Source: Thiogranum sp963752745
Lineage (GTDB): Bacteria > Pseudomonadota > Gammaproteobacteria > DSM-19610
Assembly (NCBI GenBank): GCA_963752745.1
Contig: CAVWAK010000030.1
Span: forward strand, 12,475-76,474
DNA: 64,000 nucleotides
Direction: 5' to 3'
Each line of letters opens with the position of its first letter. The stretch's first letter is position 1. Shown here one piece after another: positions 24,919 to 32,962 of the stretch. Position numbers and translations under genes: made by a program. The notes below the pieces were generated by a model. It saw only the letters and a program-made list of their open reading frames with translations, was not told where the DNA came from and made no database searches.

Positions 24919-25715
24919 GATGCCTGGAACCCTGCGGCCGCAAGCAGTTGCTGCCCGCGCGCCAGTTCTGTTTCGTTGGCATACAGCATGACAACATCGA
25001 AACCTTTGTCCGGTCGCCGGAACCAGTCCAGCCGGATATCACCAAAGCCCGGCTGCAGTCGGTCGACAAAAGCCGCTGCCCGGTAGGGGCGGGAAAAACG
25101 GATAATGAACAACCGGCCCTGGTCCGAGTAGGGTCTGGAGGTTGCACCGCGTGGCTGTTTCCGGCTGCCGTTCAGGACGTAGTCAAGATGGCGCGAGATA
25201 TAGCTGCTGTACCACACGGCGCCATCCGGAAGCTTGCCGCCGGATACCGGGATTCGCGATGGGCCGTAGTTGTACGCCGCCAGCGCACGGTGCATGTTTC
25301 CCTGGTAGCGTTCCAGCAGTTCCTTGAGATAGCGCGTGCCGGCCTCGACGTTGGTGCACGGTTCCAGCAAGTCAGACAATCGGTTCAGCCCCAGATGCTT
25401 TGCCGTGCCGGGCCAGAGTATCTGCATCAGTCCGTAGGCGTTGGCATGCGACCGGGCTTTGGGTTTGAAATCACTTTCCCCCCGGGCAACGGCCAGTAAC
25501 AGGGTTTCCGGCAGCTGATGGGTTGCGGCGGCCCGCTTGAAGCAATGTGCATAGGGAAACTCCAGTGCCGGTTGGGTCTGCGCTGCGGTCTTCGCGAAAG
25601 TCTGCCATCGGGTTTCCAGTGCGCCGGCGTCAATCGACGCGTCGGTTTTGGCGATTGCCGGTGCGGCAACAAGCAATGAAAGACACAGGATCAGGGTAGC
25701 TTCGAGTTGCGACAT
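24915..25715 (-). CDS. Periplasmic lytic transglycosylase with SPOR-like tail
   Basis: The protein has 266 residues. A signal peptide covers about residues 1-22. The SLT domain has the catalytic glutamate in ARGESDFKPKARS (Glu80), then GLMQILW (95-101) and AAYNYGP. The last 65 residues (RLFIIRFSRPYRAAAFVDRL) look like a SPOR fold, which binds denuded peptidoglycan. The enzyme cleaves glycan strands in the cell wall. It is the seventh gene of a tightly packed operon, which suggests the wall is opened or remodelled for the complex encoded upstream. Confidence 0.88.
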   Translation of the reverse strand: MSQLEATLILCLSLLVAAPAIAKTDASIDAGALETRWQTFAKTAAQTQPALEFPYAHCFKRAAATHQLPETLLLAVARGESDFKPKARSHANAYGLMQILWPGTAKHLGLNRLSDLLEPCTNVEAGTRYLKELLERYQGNMHRALAAYNYGPSRIPVSGGKLPDGAVWYSSYISRHLDYVLNGSRKQPRGATSRPYSDQGRLFIIRFSRPYRAAAFVDRLQPGFGDIRLDWFRRPDKGFDVVMLYANETELARGQQLLAAAGFQAS

Positions 25716-25717
25716 GA

Positions 25718-26392
25718 CTACTCCAGTTTCAGCCCGGTGATGGTTTCGATACGCTCGATCCGCGCCAGGCGCTCGGTTTCATCCTGGAAACTGAATGCCA
25801 CCCGGTATTTCCCCGGCCCTGTATTGACCACGTCTACGGGTACCTGTGTGGCCAAAGTCAGGCGCCCGGCGAAACCCTGTGCCGCCCACGTGCTGCGGAA
25901 CGGACTCCAGAACAGATAGGTGCCGGTATCGCTTTGATTGATCGACAGGTGGTCCAGCTCCATGCTGGAAGCCTCGAAACCATTCTGCAGCTGATCATCG
26001 ACGGTGGCGACCACAGGATCTGGTGGAGCCGGTACGCCGGATTCCTGCCCGGGCTGTACCACGTCCGCTGGTGCGACCAGGGCCGCGGACGCCTCCGCAG
26101 GTTCCTCCAGTGTGTCGTCTACAGCAGCTTCCATGAAACCGCGCTGTGGTTCAGCAGCGGCCGTCACGGATTCAGGGTTCGGCGCAACCGGCACCCCAGG
26201 TTCAGCCTCTGTGGGCACAACATCCACTTGTTCGGCTATAGCATCAACCATCGCTGAAAGTTCTTCCGCTGTGGGGTTCCCGGTGGTTGCTGTAAATGTT
26301 TCCGGCTGCGGGTCCTCCTGAATATCAAGGACCAGCAGGAAGGCCGCGATGGTCAGGCCAACGCCGGCCAGGAATCCTGTTGTTCTCATCAT
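25718..26392 (-). CDS. Single-span inner-membrane protein with SPOR-like C-terminus
   Basis: The protein has 224 residues. One N-terminal membrane helix (about 5-24) is followed by a Pro/Glu-rich linker of about 100 residues and a C-terminal domain (about 150-224). That domain contains LFWSPFRSTWAAQGFAGRL and KYRVAFSFQDE, a SPOR-like pattern shared with the neighbouring transglycosylase. The design, an anchor with a flexible spacer and a peptidoglycan-binding end, is common in cell-wall machines. It overlaps the upstream gene by four bases and abuts the downstream gene. Confidence 0.75.
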   Translation of the reverse strand: MMRTTGFLAGVGLTIAAFLLVLDIQEDPQPETFTATTGNPTAEELSAMVDAIAEQVDVVPTEAEPGVPVAPNPESVTAAAEPQRGFMEAAVDDTLEEPAEASAALVAPADVVQPGQESGVPAPPDPVVATVDDQLQNGFEASSMELDHLSINQSDTGTYLFWSPFRSTWAAQGFAGRLTLATQVPVDVVNTGPGKYRVAFSFQDETERLARIERIETITGLKLE

Positions 26393-27837
26393 GGTATGCG
26401 CCTTGCGGTCCAGACTGCGTGGTTACTGTTGGTGGTTATCAGGTGGTCGAGCTTGCCCAGCCACTGGTCGATGCTGCTGTTGTCAGCGTGCATGCCTGCG
26501 CTATCTCCACAGGCATCGGGCAGGGCCTGCAGGAGCCCATTGAACTGTTGCGCCAGTTCCGATCCGCTGACAGCGATGGCGTAGACGGTGGGCCAGTCCG
26601 AGCTGGAAAAACGCGTGGCGGGGAACAGATAGCTGCGCTTTGCCCATGTGCCCGCTGTTGAATCGCGGCTATTACCGCAGGTCCCGGATGACAGGCGGCT
26701 GATGCCGTGTTTGGTACCGTGCACAAAAACGAATACCTGGTCAGCCCGTTCGACGCTCAACTCCAGCATCGGGCAACCCTCCAGAAGCGGTGCGCCACTC
26801 TGTTGTGCCGTGCAGCGGATTGTTTCGTCATTGCTACTGTGCCGGCGTACCAGTTCCATTCCGGCAATGGCCGGTTTTCCGCGGTGCACGGGTTTTGCCA
26901 GCCGCCCGGGCTCGCGGCTACCACCTGCCGGTTGCATGCTGACATAGGTGGCGGTGTCCATGCCGACGAGATGTTCACCTGAATTTCTTGGGCGCAATAC
27001 CACCCATACCTGGTACAACCCCGACTGGATCTCGTAGGCCTCACCACGCAGGTGGAAATTCGATTCCTTTTTGATGTCCGTGACACGTACCTCGTGGTAA
27101 CGCGAGAGGTTGTTGCCGATAAGACTCAGCAGGGTGCGCAGCCCGGGTTGATCGGACTTCAACGATTCCACGTAAATAACCAGGTCCTCTTCGTCCTGCT
27201 GACGCAGCAGGCAGCTCAGGTTGTTGGCAAGATAGGTGGCCGCGAGGTCCGGGTGTCCCGAACTGAAAGGCAGCACCCTGAGACCGCGCAGGGATTCATC
27301 GCTGCGGCGCTCCTGGAGAGCGCGTAATTCGTTGGACGTCAGGGATCCTGACCAGCTCTTGCCGAACCCGCTGACCCACTCACCGGCACGCACATCCAGC
27401 GCGCGCACCGAGGCCCGATATTGCGCCGTCGCGGTGCGGGTGATCTCGATGCCGATGTAGTAGTTTGCGTCACGGGTTCTTCCGCATTTGACCTGGTCCA
27501 GCCGGCGATGGTGCTGTGCCTGTTGCTGCTGCGGTTGCCAGGGCAGGCGTACGCCGGCGTCGGCGAGCAGTCGGTCCATGATCTGATCGCGCAGGTTGCG
27601 GGTCAGACCGTCTATGTCCGGTTGAATGTCAGCGCCATCGAGTCGAACCAGAATAACCGGCTCGCCCTTGAACCTCGGATGCTGGCTGAGTTGCTCAGCC
27701 AGCCAGGGGGCGAGCTCAGTGTCTAGCCAGCGCTGCAGCGAAGAATCTTCGCCCTGTGCCAGACGCGCAGGGTGCTGTGCGCAGCCAGCTGAAAGCAGCG
27801 CGGTCAGGGAGACAAGGAGAGTGAGGAGTCTGCTCAT
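26389..27837 (-). CDS. Large lipoprotein of unknown function in motor-like operon
   Basis: The protein has 482 residues. Its lipobox is LLSAGC (Cys19), placing it on the periplasmic face of a membrane. The mature part starts with a domain rich in W and L (WLDTELAPWLAEQL), then a beta-rich middle and a cysteine-containing tail. No family was recognised. An N-terminal FlgO/TolB-like periplasmic fold is possible from the pattern DILxxR/ATYxxIGIEI, but this is weak. Its position between the MotB-like gene and the SPOR-like genes suggests an outer-membrane or inner-membrane part of the same complex. Confidence 0.75.
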   Translation of the reverse strand: MSRLLTLLVSLTALLSAGCAQHPARLAQGEDSSLQRWLDTELAPWLAEQLSQHPRFKGEPVILVRLDGADIQPDIDGLTRNLRDQIMDRLLADAGVRLPWQPQQQQAQHHRRLDQVKCGRTRDANYYIGIEITRTATAQYRASVRALDVRAGEWVSGFGKSWSGSLTSNELRALQERRSDESLRGLRVLPFSSGHPDLAATYLANNLSCLLRQQDEEDLVIYVESLKSDQPGLRTLLSLIGNNLSRYHEVRVTDIKKESNFHLRGEAYEIQSGLYQVWVVLRPRNSGEHLVGMDTATYVSMQPAGGSREPGRLAKPVHRGKPAIAGMELVRRHSSNDETIRCTAQQSGAPLLEGCPMLELSVERADQVFVFVHGTKHGISRLSSGTCGNSRDSTAGTWAKRSYLFPATRFSSSDWPTVYAIAVSGSELAQQFNGLLQALPDACGDSAGMHADNSSIDQWLGKLDHLITTNSNHAVWTARRIP

Positions 27838-27844
27838 ATACCTG

Positions 27845-28834
27845 TCACTCCGGCTCCAGTGTTACCTGGCCATCGGCCCCTATCACCAGGGACCCACCCT
27901 GCAGACCGGTGGTGAGGGATGCAATTCCCTGTTTTGTTGCGGGAGGAAGTTGCACGCCCCAGACGATGGATGACTGTGCGAGTTGACCCCTCGATTTTTC
28001 CAGGGTCTGCACGTACTCAGGCGGTACTGTTGACGGTGCCATTTCGTGAAACCACACCGGGAATGCATCATGCGCGAAAGCCGGACTGCCTTTGCCCAGC
28101 GATAGACGCCAGGCCTGTTTGTCCGCCATTCCATACAGGCTGACTGTTCCGGTTACCACCAGGCGGTGCAGCGCCTCGGCAGAGGCAAACCTGAGGGTGA
28201 ACCCCTGTTTCCCTGGTCCGGGTGCCGGCGGCGGGTGTTTTTCGGTGACCGGCGAGCGCGGTGTTGACGCCTGCTTGTTCTTCAGGGCGCTGGCCCGTTT
28301 GCGGATGGCATCAAGCTTTTTCTGTTCCTCACTGAGTTTCGGCTGTAGTTTGCGCAGCGTTTGTTCCTGCTTCTGCGCGGCCTGTTGAATTCCGGCCAAC
28401 TCATCGCGGCCCTGCGCAAGCTGGTATTTCAGAGCTTCCAGCTCCGTCGTTAAATGATCCCGTTCGCTGTGGGCCTGCGCTGTTTGACCAACGATCAGGG
28501 TCAGTTGTTGCCGCGCTGATGACAATGCCTGTTGAGTATTGGTCTTGTGTGCCTGTGCGCTTTGGATCTGTTCCATCAGGCGATCCAGGTCGTTCTGCAG
28601 GACGCGCGTGCGTTCCAGCTGCAAGGCGATATCCTGCTGTAGTTTCACCCGTTCCGGCTCCGGCCGGACGGTGTCTGTCTCCTGCAGCGGAATACTTTGT
28701 ACCAGTGCAAACACGGCCATCAGGCACAGACCCAGAATGGACATGAAGCGCATGACATCTGTTTGCAATGCATCGGTATCGCTCCCCGTGCTTCCGGCGG
28801 CGGTGTATCGCGTGTTGCGACCAGGCCGGATCAT
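27845..28834 (-). CDS. MotB/ExbD-like stalk protein with long coiled coil
   Basis: The protein has 329 residues. One membrane helix (about 27-48) is preceded by an Asp (QTDVMRF, Asp26) in the position of the ion-binding aspartate of MotB or ExbD. A long coiled coil follows (about 58-195, with QLERTRVLQNDLDRLMEQIQ), then a Pro-rich linker and a C-terminal domain of about 115 residues that is not OmpA-like. Proton-motive motor stators of the 5:2 type have this layout. The start overlaps the channel gene by four bases, so the two should be stoichiometrically coupled. Confidence 0.65.
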   Translation of the reverse strand: MIRPGRNTRYTAAGSTGSDTDALQTDVMRFMSILGLCLMAVFALVQSIPLQETDTVRPEPERVKLQQDIALQLERTRVLQNDLDRLMEQIQSAQAHKTNTQQALSSARQQLTLIVGQTAQAHSERDHLTTELEALKYQLAQGRDELAGIQQAAQKQEQTLRKLQPKLSEEQKKLDAIRKRASALKNKQASTPRSPVTEKHPPPAPGPGKQGFTLRFASAEALHRLVVTGTVSLYGMADKQAWRLSLGKGSPAFAHDAFPVWFHEMAPSTVPPEYVQTLEKSRGQLAQSSIVWGVQLPPATKQGIASLTTGLQGGSLVIGADGQVTLEPE

Positions 28835-29499
28835 TGTTCTTCGATCAGTTCATACGCCGCGGCTGACGGTTCTGCAGAAAGACCACCAATCGATTCCCTG
28901 ATATCGCGCAGCAGGTGTTCGACCCGCGCGGCCTGGCGTTGCTCCCGCTCTTCGTAATAGCGGCTCAATTTTGTACCCAGGTATGAGCTCTTGATGACGC
29001 GCATCAGGTAACCGCCGATACCACCCACGATGGTGGTCGTCAGTGCTGTCAGGATGCCGCCGTCTACCAGCCGGGTGAGAATAGCGAAGGCTCCTGATTG
29101 CGCTGCCACGCCCGGATCACCGATGGCATGAAGCAGCGCACTGCGCATACCGATCGCCGTCCAGATCACCCCGATGCCAAAGAACAGGCTGGTCCAGACG
29201 TCGGTCAGATGTTCAAGCTGACCAACCTCATTCTGTGGAGAGTTGTCATCGAGCCGCCTGGCGAGTGTGCGCAGGCTGTGAAGATACAGCGCCAGGGTGA
29301 TGCCGAAAGGCACTACCGACAAACCCAGGTTACGCCGGGTCCACTCGCTTACTGCCTGCAGTCCTGGCGTATCGACCACGGATACAGAAATGATATCCAG
29401 CACAATGAGCAGGTACACACCTGTCAGGCCGGCCAGCAGGCTAAGCGCCACACCCAGCAGCATACCGGACAGAAAGCCGCGATTGGTCCAAGCCTTCAT
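28831..29499 (-). CDS. ExbB/MotA/TolQ-like proton channel subunit
   Basis: The protein has 222 residues. Four membrane helices are visible, near 9-35, 59-76, 102-121 and 147-168. The third and fourth (FFGIGVIWTAIGMRSALL and GGILTALTTTIVGGIGGYL) resemble the paired channel helices of ExbB and MotA, with conserved small and threonine residues (ALTTT) lining the pore. A cytoplasmic charged tail follows (about 172-222). No TonB- or flagellar-type partner is nearby. The adjacent coiled-coil protein, overlapping by four bases, is the expected partner. Confidence 0.65.
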   Translation of the reverse strand: MKAWTNRGFLSGMLLGVALSLLAGLTGVYLLIVLDIISVSVVDTPGLQAVSEWTRRNLGLSVVPFGITLALYLHSLRTLARRLDDNSPQNEVGQLEHLTDVWTSLFFGIGVIWTAIGMRSALLHAIGDPGVAAQSGAFAILTRLVDGGILTALTTTIVGGIGGYLMRVIKSSYLGTKLSRYYEEREQRQAARVEHLLRDIRESIGGLSAEPSAAAYELIEEQ

Positions 29500-29505
29500 C
29501 GCGGC

Positions 29506-30063
29506 TTACTCGATCGGCCCGCAGGCCTCACAGGTGGCTTCCAGGACCAGTTCGGTCTCCTGAAACAGACGGTTCGCCCGGTAATACTCGCGTTTGTCTG
29601 CGCTGACCTTGAGCAGGCCCTGTTCCTTGTCTACCAGCTCCTTGTTCATTTCCCGCATGATTTCGTCCTGGCGTGGGCAGGTCTGGTCACAGACACTGTA
29701 ATCGCTGATAAGGGAAACGTATTTAACACCGAAATAACGGGTATAGGTTTCCCGTGCCTGGCGCTTGCTCAACAGGCCTTCTTCATTAGCCCATATCAGG
29801 AACTCGCTGAAGGCGGCCTTGTTGTCCTTTTTGGGATCGCCTTCGGCAATCGTAAGCAGTCGCTGGAAATACTGATCGAACTGTTGTTCGCAACCGGTCT
29901 CGAGGTCGAAGCGGGCAGCGCTGATGGCACGATCCAGGTCGGGGCCCTCCGGCAGACTGCAAGCGGTGGCGCGAGACGGGTTGCTGTTACAGGCAGCCAG
30001 TGCGGTTGCCAGTACTGCCACGGCAGCGGTTGTAGCGATGATGGATGTCCTCGATGTGTTCAT
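29506..30063 (-). CDS. Cysteine-rich lipoprotein in motor-like operon
   Basis: The protein has 185 residues. Its lipobox is LAAC (Cys25). The mature part is alpha-helical and has several further cysteines (TACSL, ETGCEQ, CDQTC, CEACG) that probably form disulfides in the periplasm. No known family was recognised. It is separated from the channel gene by six bases and from the preceding gene by 26 bases, so it is co-transcribed. A role as a periplasmic cap or anchor is inferred from context only. Confidence 0.75.
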   Translation of the reverse strand: MNTSRTSIIATTAAVAVLATALAACNSNPSRATACSLPEGPDLDRAISAARFDLETGCEQQFDQYFQRLLTIAEGDPKKDNKAAFSEFLIWANEEGLLSKRQARETYTRYFGVKYVSLISDYSVCDQTCPRQDEIMREMNKELVDKEQGLLKVSADKREYYRANRLFQETELVLEATCEACGPIE

Positions 30064-30089
30064 AACTGTGTTCCCCTGTGTGCTGGTTG

Positions 30090-30932
30090 TTAGAGTTTGA
30101 GGGGGCTTTCATAGCCCTGCTGAGGCTGGCTGGCAGGTGGCGCCGTCATCGGCATCAAAGCCTGTTCCTCGCCAAACAGTATTGACTTCACGCCTGCAAC
30201 TACCTCTTGCATTTCCGGTGTGATGGTTCCGAACGACTGGTTCAGCTGCTCCATCAGGGTGGCTCGGCTGATCTCCTCACGGGTGCGTGCGATCAGACTT
30301 GAGGTTTCCTGCATGTCGAGGTAGATGTCCGACGCAATCACTGCCAGCGAGGAGTTGACCTCGCCACCGGAACGGGCCACCAGCTGGTAATATTGATGGA
30401 ACCGATCGCTGAGCCGCATTCCGGAACGTCCGCGCAGCGCTGGTCGGTCGGTGTTGGTCCCGCTTTCGGATTGCGCGCCAACCAGGAGCTCCTGCAAGGC
30501 CCAGGACGTCTTTTTCTGACCGAGCTCCCGGCGTATACGCTTCTCGAGGCTGGAAGAGGTGCTGTTGACGGCTGTTTCCATCTCCGGCAGCTTGTCCCCC
30601 ATGATGTTCAGCATCTCGAGGTAGCTGTTACCCATTTGCCTGGCGATCTGTTCACAACCGGGGTCGCCCTCGTTGCCTTCACATTTACTTTCTACATAGA
30701 GTGTTTGTTGTTCATCGAGACGGGCTATGACTCCCTGCAGGCCGGTTTCCATCTCTGCTGCAACGTTACCCGTATGCTTGATCTCTTCCAGCACGGTGGT
30801 CGGAAACAGTTTGATTGTTGGTGCCTGCGAACCCGCATAAACGGCCATTGGCATCAACAGCAGGCATCCGCCCATCAGCTGTCTGACAAATTTCCGTTTG
30901 TACTCCCGGTCATGAATCGTTTTGGTTTTCAT
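30090..30932 (-). CDS. Periplasmic helical protein, first gene of motor-like operon
   Basis: The protein has 280 residues. A signal peptide ends near AVYA. The mature protein is mostly helical, with ARLDEQQTLYVESKCEG and a second cysteine in DPGCEQ that may form a disulfide. It shows coiled-coil potential in the C-terminal half (RTREEISRATLMEQLNQ). No family was recognised. I chose ATG 30932 because AGAGG precedes it and a signal peptide follows. The earlier ATG at 30983 adds a polar stretch. It probably starts the eight-gene operon. Confidence 0.75.
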   Translation of the reverse strand: MKTKTIHDREYKRKFVRQLMGGCLLLMPMAVYAGSQAPTIKLFPTTVLEEIKHTGNVAAEMETGLQGVIARLDEQQTLYVESKCEGNEGDPGCEQIARQMGNSYLEMLNIMGDKLPEMETAVNSTSSSLEKRIRRELGQKKTSWALQELLVGAQSESGTNTDRPALRGRSGMRLSDRFHQYYQLVARSGGEVNSSLAVIASDIYLDMQETSSLIARTREEISRATLMEQLNQSFGTITPEMQEVVAGVKSILFGEEQALMPMTAPPASQPQQGYESPLKL

Positions 30933-31060
30933 TGGGATGCCTCTTTGCAGTAACGCATTCTGGATTGACCTCGATGCACACACGGTGCACCCTCTGGAGT
31001 ATGAATATACGAAAGGTTTCCTGAACAGAACCTGAACGGGACTGTCAGCTCGAGCGTGGT

Positions 31061-31121
31061 AAAGGGGTCAGTACCCTTTTCAAGGCCCTGAAGTTCAAAA
31101 GTTAAAGGGTACTGGCCCCTT
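31061..31121. repeat. Inverted-repeat element (AAAGGGGTCAGTACCCTTT and complement)
   Basis: AAAGGGGTCAGTACCCTTT (31061-31079) and AAAGGGTACTGGCCCCTTT (31103-31121) form an imperfect inverted pair about 23 bases apart. It is the complete version of the elements at 12143 and 11621. It lies between the divergent operon start and the NYN gene, so it could also affect their transcription. Confidence 0.75.
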
Positions 31122-31161
31122 TTTGCTCGTGTAATATGGGTGGTGAGAAAAAGGAGCATGA

Positions 31162-31968
31162 ATGAACGAAAAATCAGAAACCCGGAATATGGCGCTGTTC
31201 TGCGATTTCGAGAATGTTGCCCTCGGTGTGCGCGACGAAAAATACGACGCCTTTGACATCCAGAAGGTGCTGGAGCGCCTGCTGCTCAAGGGCAACATTG
31301 TTGTCAAGAAAGCCTACTGCGACTGGGATCGTTACAAGGAGTTCAAGGCCCCCATGCACGAGGCGGCTTTTGAGTTGATCGAGATCCCCCATGTGCGCCA
31401 GTCCGGAAAGAACTCGGCTGATATCCGCATGGTCGTCGATGCCCTGGACCTGTGTTACACCAAGCTGCATGTCGACACCTTTGTCATCATCAGCGGCGAT
31501 TCGGACTTTTCGCCCCTGGTCAGCAAGCTGCGGGAAAACAACAAGGTGGTCATCGGGGTCGGCGTGAAGAATTCCACCTCAGACCTGCTGATTGCCAACT
31601 GCGATGAGTTTATCTTCTACGATGACCTGGTGCGCGAGTCCGGCAAGCCGCGCCGCGCCCGGCGCAAGTCTTCCGCAAAGAAGGTGGGCAAGAAGAATGC
31701 TGTGAAGACCGAGGACGACAAGCAGCAGGATGCGCTGGACCTGGTCGTGGAGACTATCGAAGCCCTGTTCAAGGAACGCGGTGCAGAGGAGAAGGTATGG
31801 GGCTCGATGGTCAAGCAGACCCTGAAGCGCCGCAAGCCGGGTTTCGACGAGACTTATCATGGCTTCCGTACCTTCGGCCAGTTGCTCGAAGAGGCCCAGG
31901 CGCGCAAGCTGATCACACTGGTGCTGGACGATAAGTCGGGCGGGTATATCATCAAGAGCCTGGAATAG
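31162..31968 (+). CDS. NYN-domain protein with C-terminal OST-HTH/LOTUS domain
   Basis: The protein has 268 residues. The NYN domain covers about residues 9-150, with acidic active-site positions in FCDFENVALG, KNSADIRMVVDALD and ISGDSDFSPLV. A basic linker (PRRARRKSSAKKVGKK) follows, then OST-HTH at about 195-266. The LabA/limkain-type combination is found in proteins that bind or cut RNA. Substrate unknown. A second NYN protein lies at 61568-62044. Confidence 0.9.
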   Translation: MNEKSETRNMALFCDFENVALGVRDEKYDAFDIQKVLERLLLKGNIVVKKAYCDWDRYKEFKAPMHEAAFELIEIPHVRQSGKNSADIRMVVDALDLCYTKLHVDTFVIISGDSDFSPLVSKLRENNKVVIGVGVKNSTSDLLIANCDEFIFYDDLVRESGKPRRARRKSSAKKVGKKNAVKTEDDKQQDALDLVVETIEALFKERGAEEKVWGSMVKQTLKRRKPGFDETYHGFRTFGQLLEEAQARKLITLVLDDKSGGYIIKSLE

Positions 31969-32016
31969 GGTGATTTGGACTGGATCCCCGGGTGTTAAAT
32001 TGAAGGACTTCATTTG

Positions 32017-32553
32017 ATGTTTGCCGAAAACGACCTGAAGTTACTTCTGAAAGCGCTGACATTTTCGGCTGCCAGGCACAAGGATCAACGTCGAAAAGAT
32101 GTCGAGGCATCGCCCTATATCAACCACCCGATTACGCTGGCCAACGTTCTCTGCAACGAGGGTCACGTCACTGACATTGAGGTCATCTGCGGTGCCCTGT
32201 TGCACGATACAGTAGAGGACACGGATACCGAGCCGGAGGAACTCGAGGCGGAATTCGGTAGGGCGATCCGTGACATCGTCATGGAAGTCACCGATGACAA
32301 GACCCTGCCCAGCCATGAACGCAAGCAAGCCCAGATCAATCATGCTGCGGGTATCAGCGATAAGGCCAAACTCGTAAAGCTTGCAGACAAGATTTCCAAC
32401 TTGCGTGATGTTGCGAATTGTCCGCCACCGGACTGGAGTATGGAACGACGTCGCGAATACTTCGATTGGGCCAGGGCAGTGATCGATGGCTTGCGCGGCG
32501 TCGATGCAGAGTTAGAAGCGGTTTTCGATGCGGCCTATTCAAACAGGCCGTAA
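32017..32553 (+). CDS. MESH1-like small alarmone hydrolase (HD domain)
   Basis: The protein has 178 residues. It matches metazoan MESH1/HDDC3 almost throughout: RRKDVEASPYINHPITLANV, the catalytic HD in ALLHDTVEDTD, EVTDDKTLPSHERK, and KLVKLADKISNLRDV. MESH1 hydrolyses (p)ppGpp or NADPH as a metal-dependent phosphatase. It lacks the synthetase domain of RelA/SpoT. ATG 32017 is preceded by a GAAGGA-type site. The dCTPase gene follows within 33 bases, so the two are probably co-transcribed. Confidence 0.9.
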   Translation: MFAENDLKLLLKALTFSAARHKDQRRKDVEASPYINHPITLANVLCNEGHVTDIEVICGALLHDTVEDTDTEPEELEAEFGRAIRDIVMEVTDDKTLPSHERKQAQINHAAGISDKAKLVKLADKISNLRDVANCPPPDWSMERRREYFDWARAVIDGLRGVDAELEAVFDAAYSNRP

Positions 32554-32586
32554 AGCAGAAAATGATTGTCAACGACCCGTAAACCC

Positions 32587-32937
32587 ATGACTGATGAATT
32601 GAAGCAATTAAAACAACGATTACGTGATTTCGCTAAAGCGCGTGACTGGGATCAATTCCATTCGCCAAAGAACCTGTCGATGGCGCTCATTGCAGAGGCG
32701 GCAGAGCTGGTGGAACATTTTCAATGGTTGACTGAACAGCAGAGCAATGAGCTAACCAGCGACAAGTTGCTGGAAGTTGAGCAGGAAATCGCAGATATCC
32801 AGATTTACCTGATAAGAATTGCCGATAAGCTGGGTATCAATGTGCTGGATGCTGTCCAGAAAAAGATCGCTCTGAATGAAGTGAAGTACCCGGCAGACAA
32901 GGTTCGCGGAAGTTCAAAGAAATATACGGAATACTAG
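32587..32937 (+). CDS. DCTPP1-like nucleotide pyrophosphohydrolase (MazG-type)
   Basis: The protein has 116 residues. It matches the all-alpha dCTP pyrophosphatase DCTPP1/RS21-C6: RDFAKARDWDQFHSPKNL, then the metal-binding pair EAAELVEHFQW and EQEIADIQIYL, and the C-terminal KYPADKVRGSSKKY. It should hydrolyse dCTP or modified dCTP to dCMP and pyrophosphate, cleaning the nucleotide pool. ATG 32587 fits the family start. Confidence 0.92.
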   Translation: MTDELKQLKQRLRDFAKARDWDQFHSPKNLSMALIAEAAELVEHFQWLTEQQSNELTSDKLLEVEQEIADIQIYLIRIADKLGINVLDAVQKKIALNEVKYPADKVRGSSKKYTEY

Positions 32938-32962
32938 CAAGGTACTGCTCGACTATTTATTC

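Noticed and set aside
27845..29499. Zorya defence system for the channel/stalk pair
   Set aside because: The stalk lacks the OmpA-like end of ZorB, and no ZorC, ZorD or ZorE gene is nearby. The associated genes are envelope genes.
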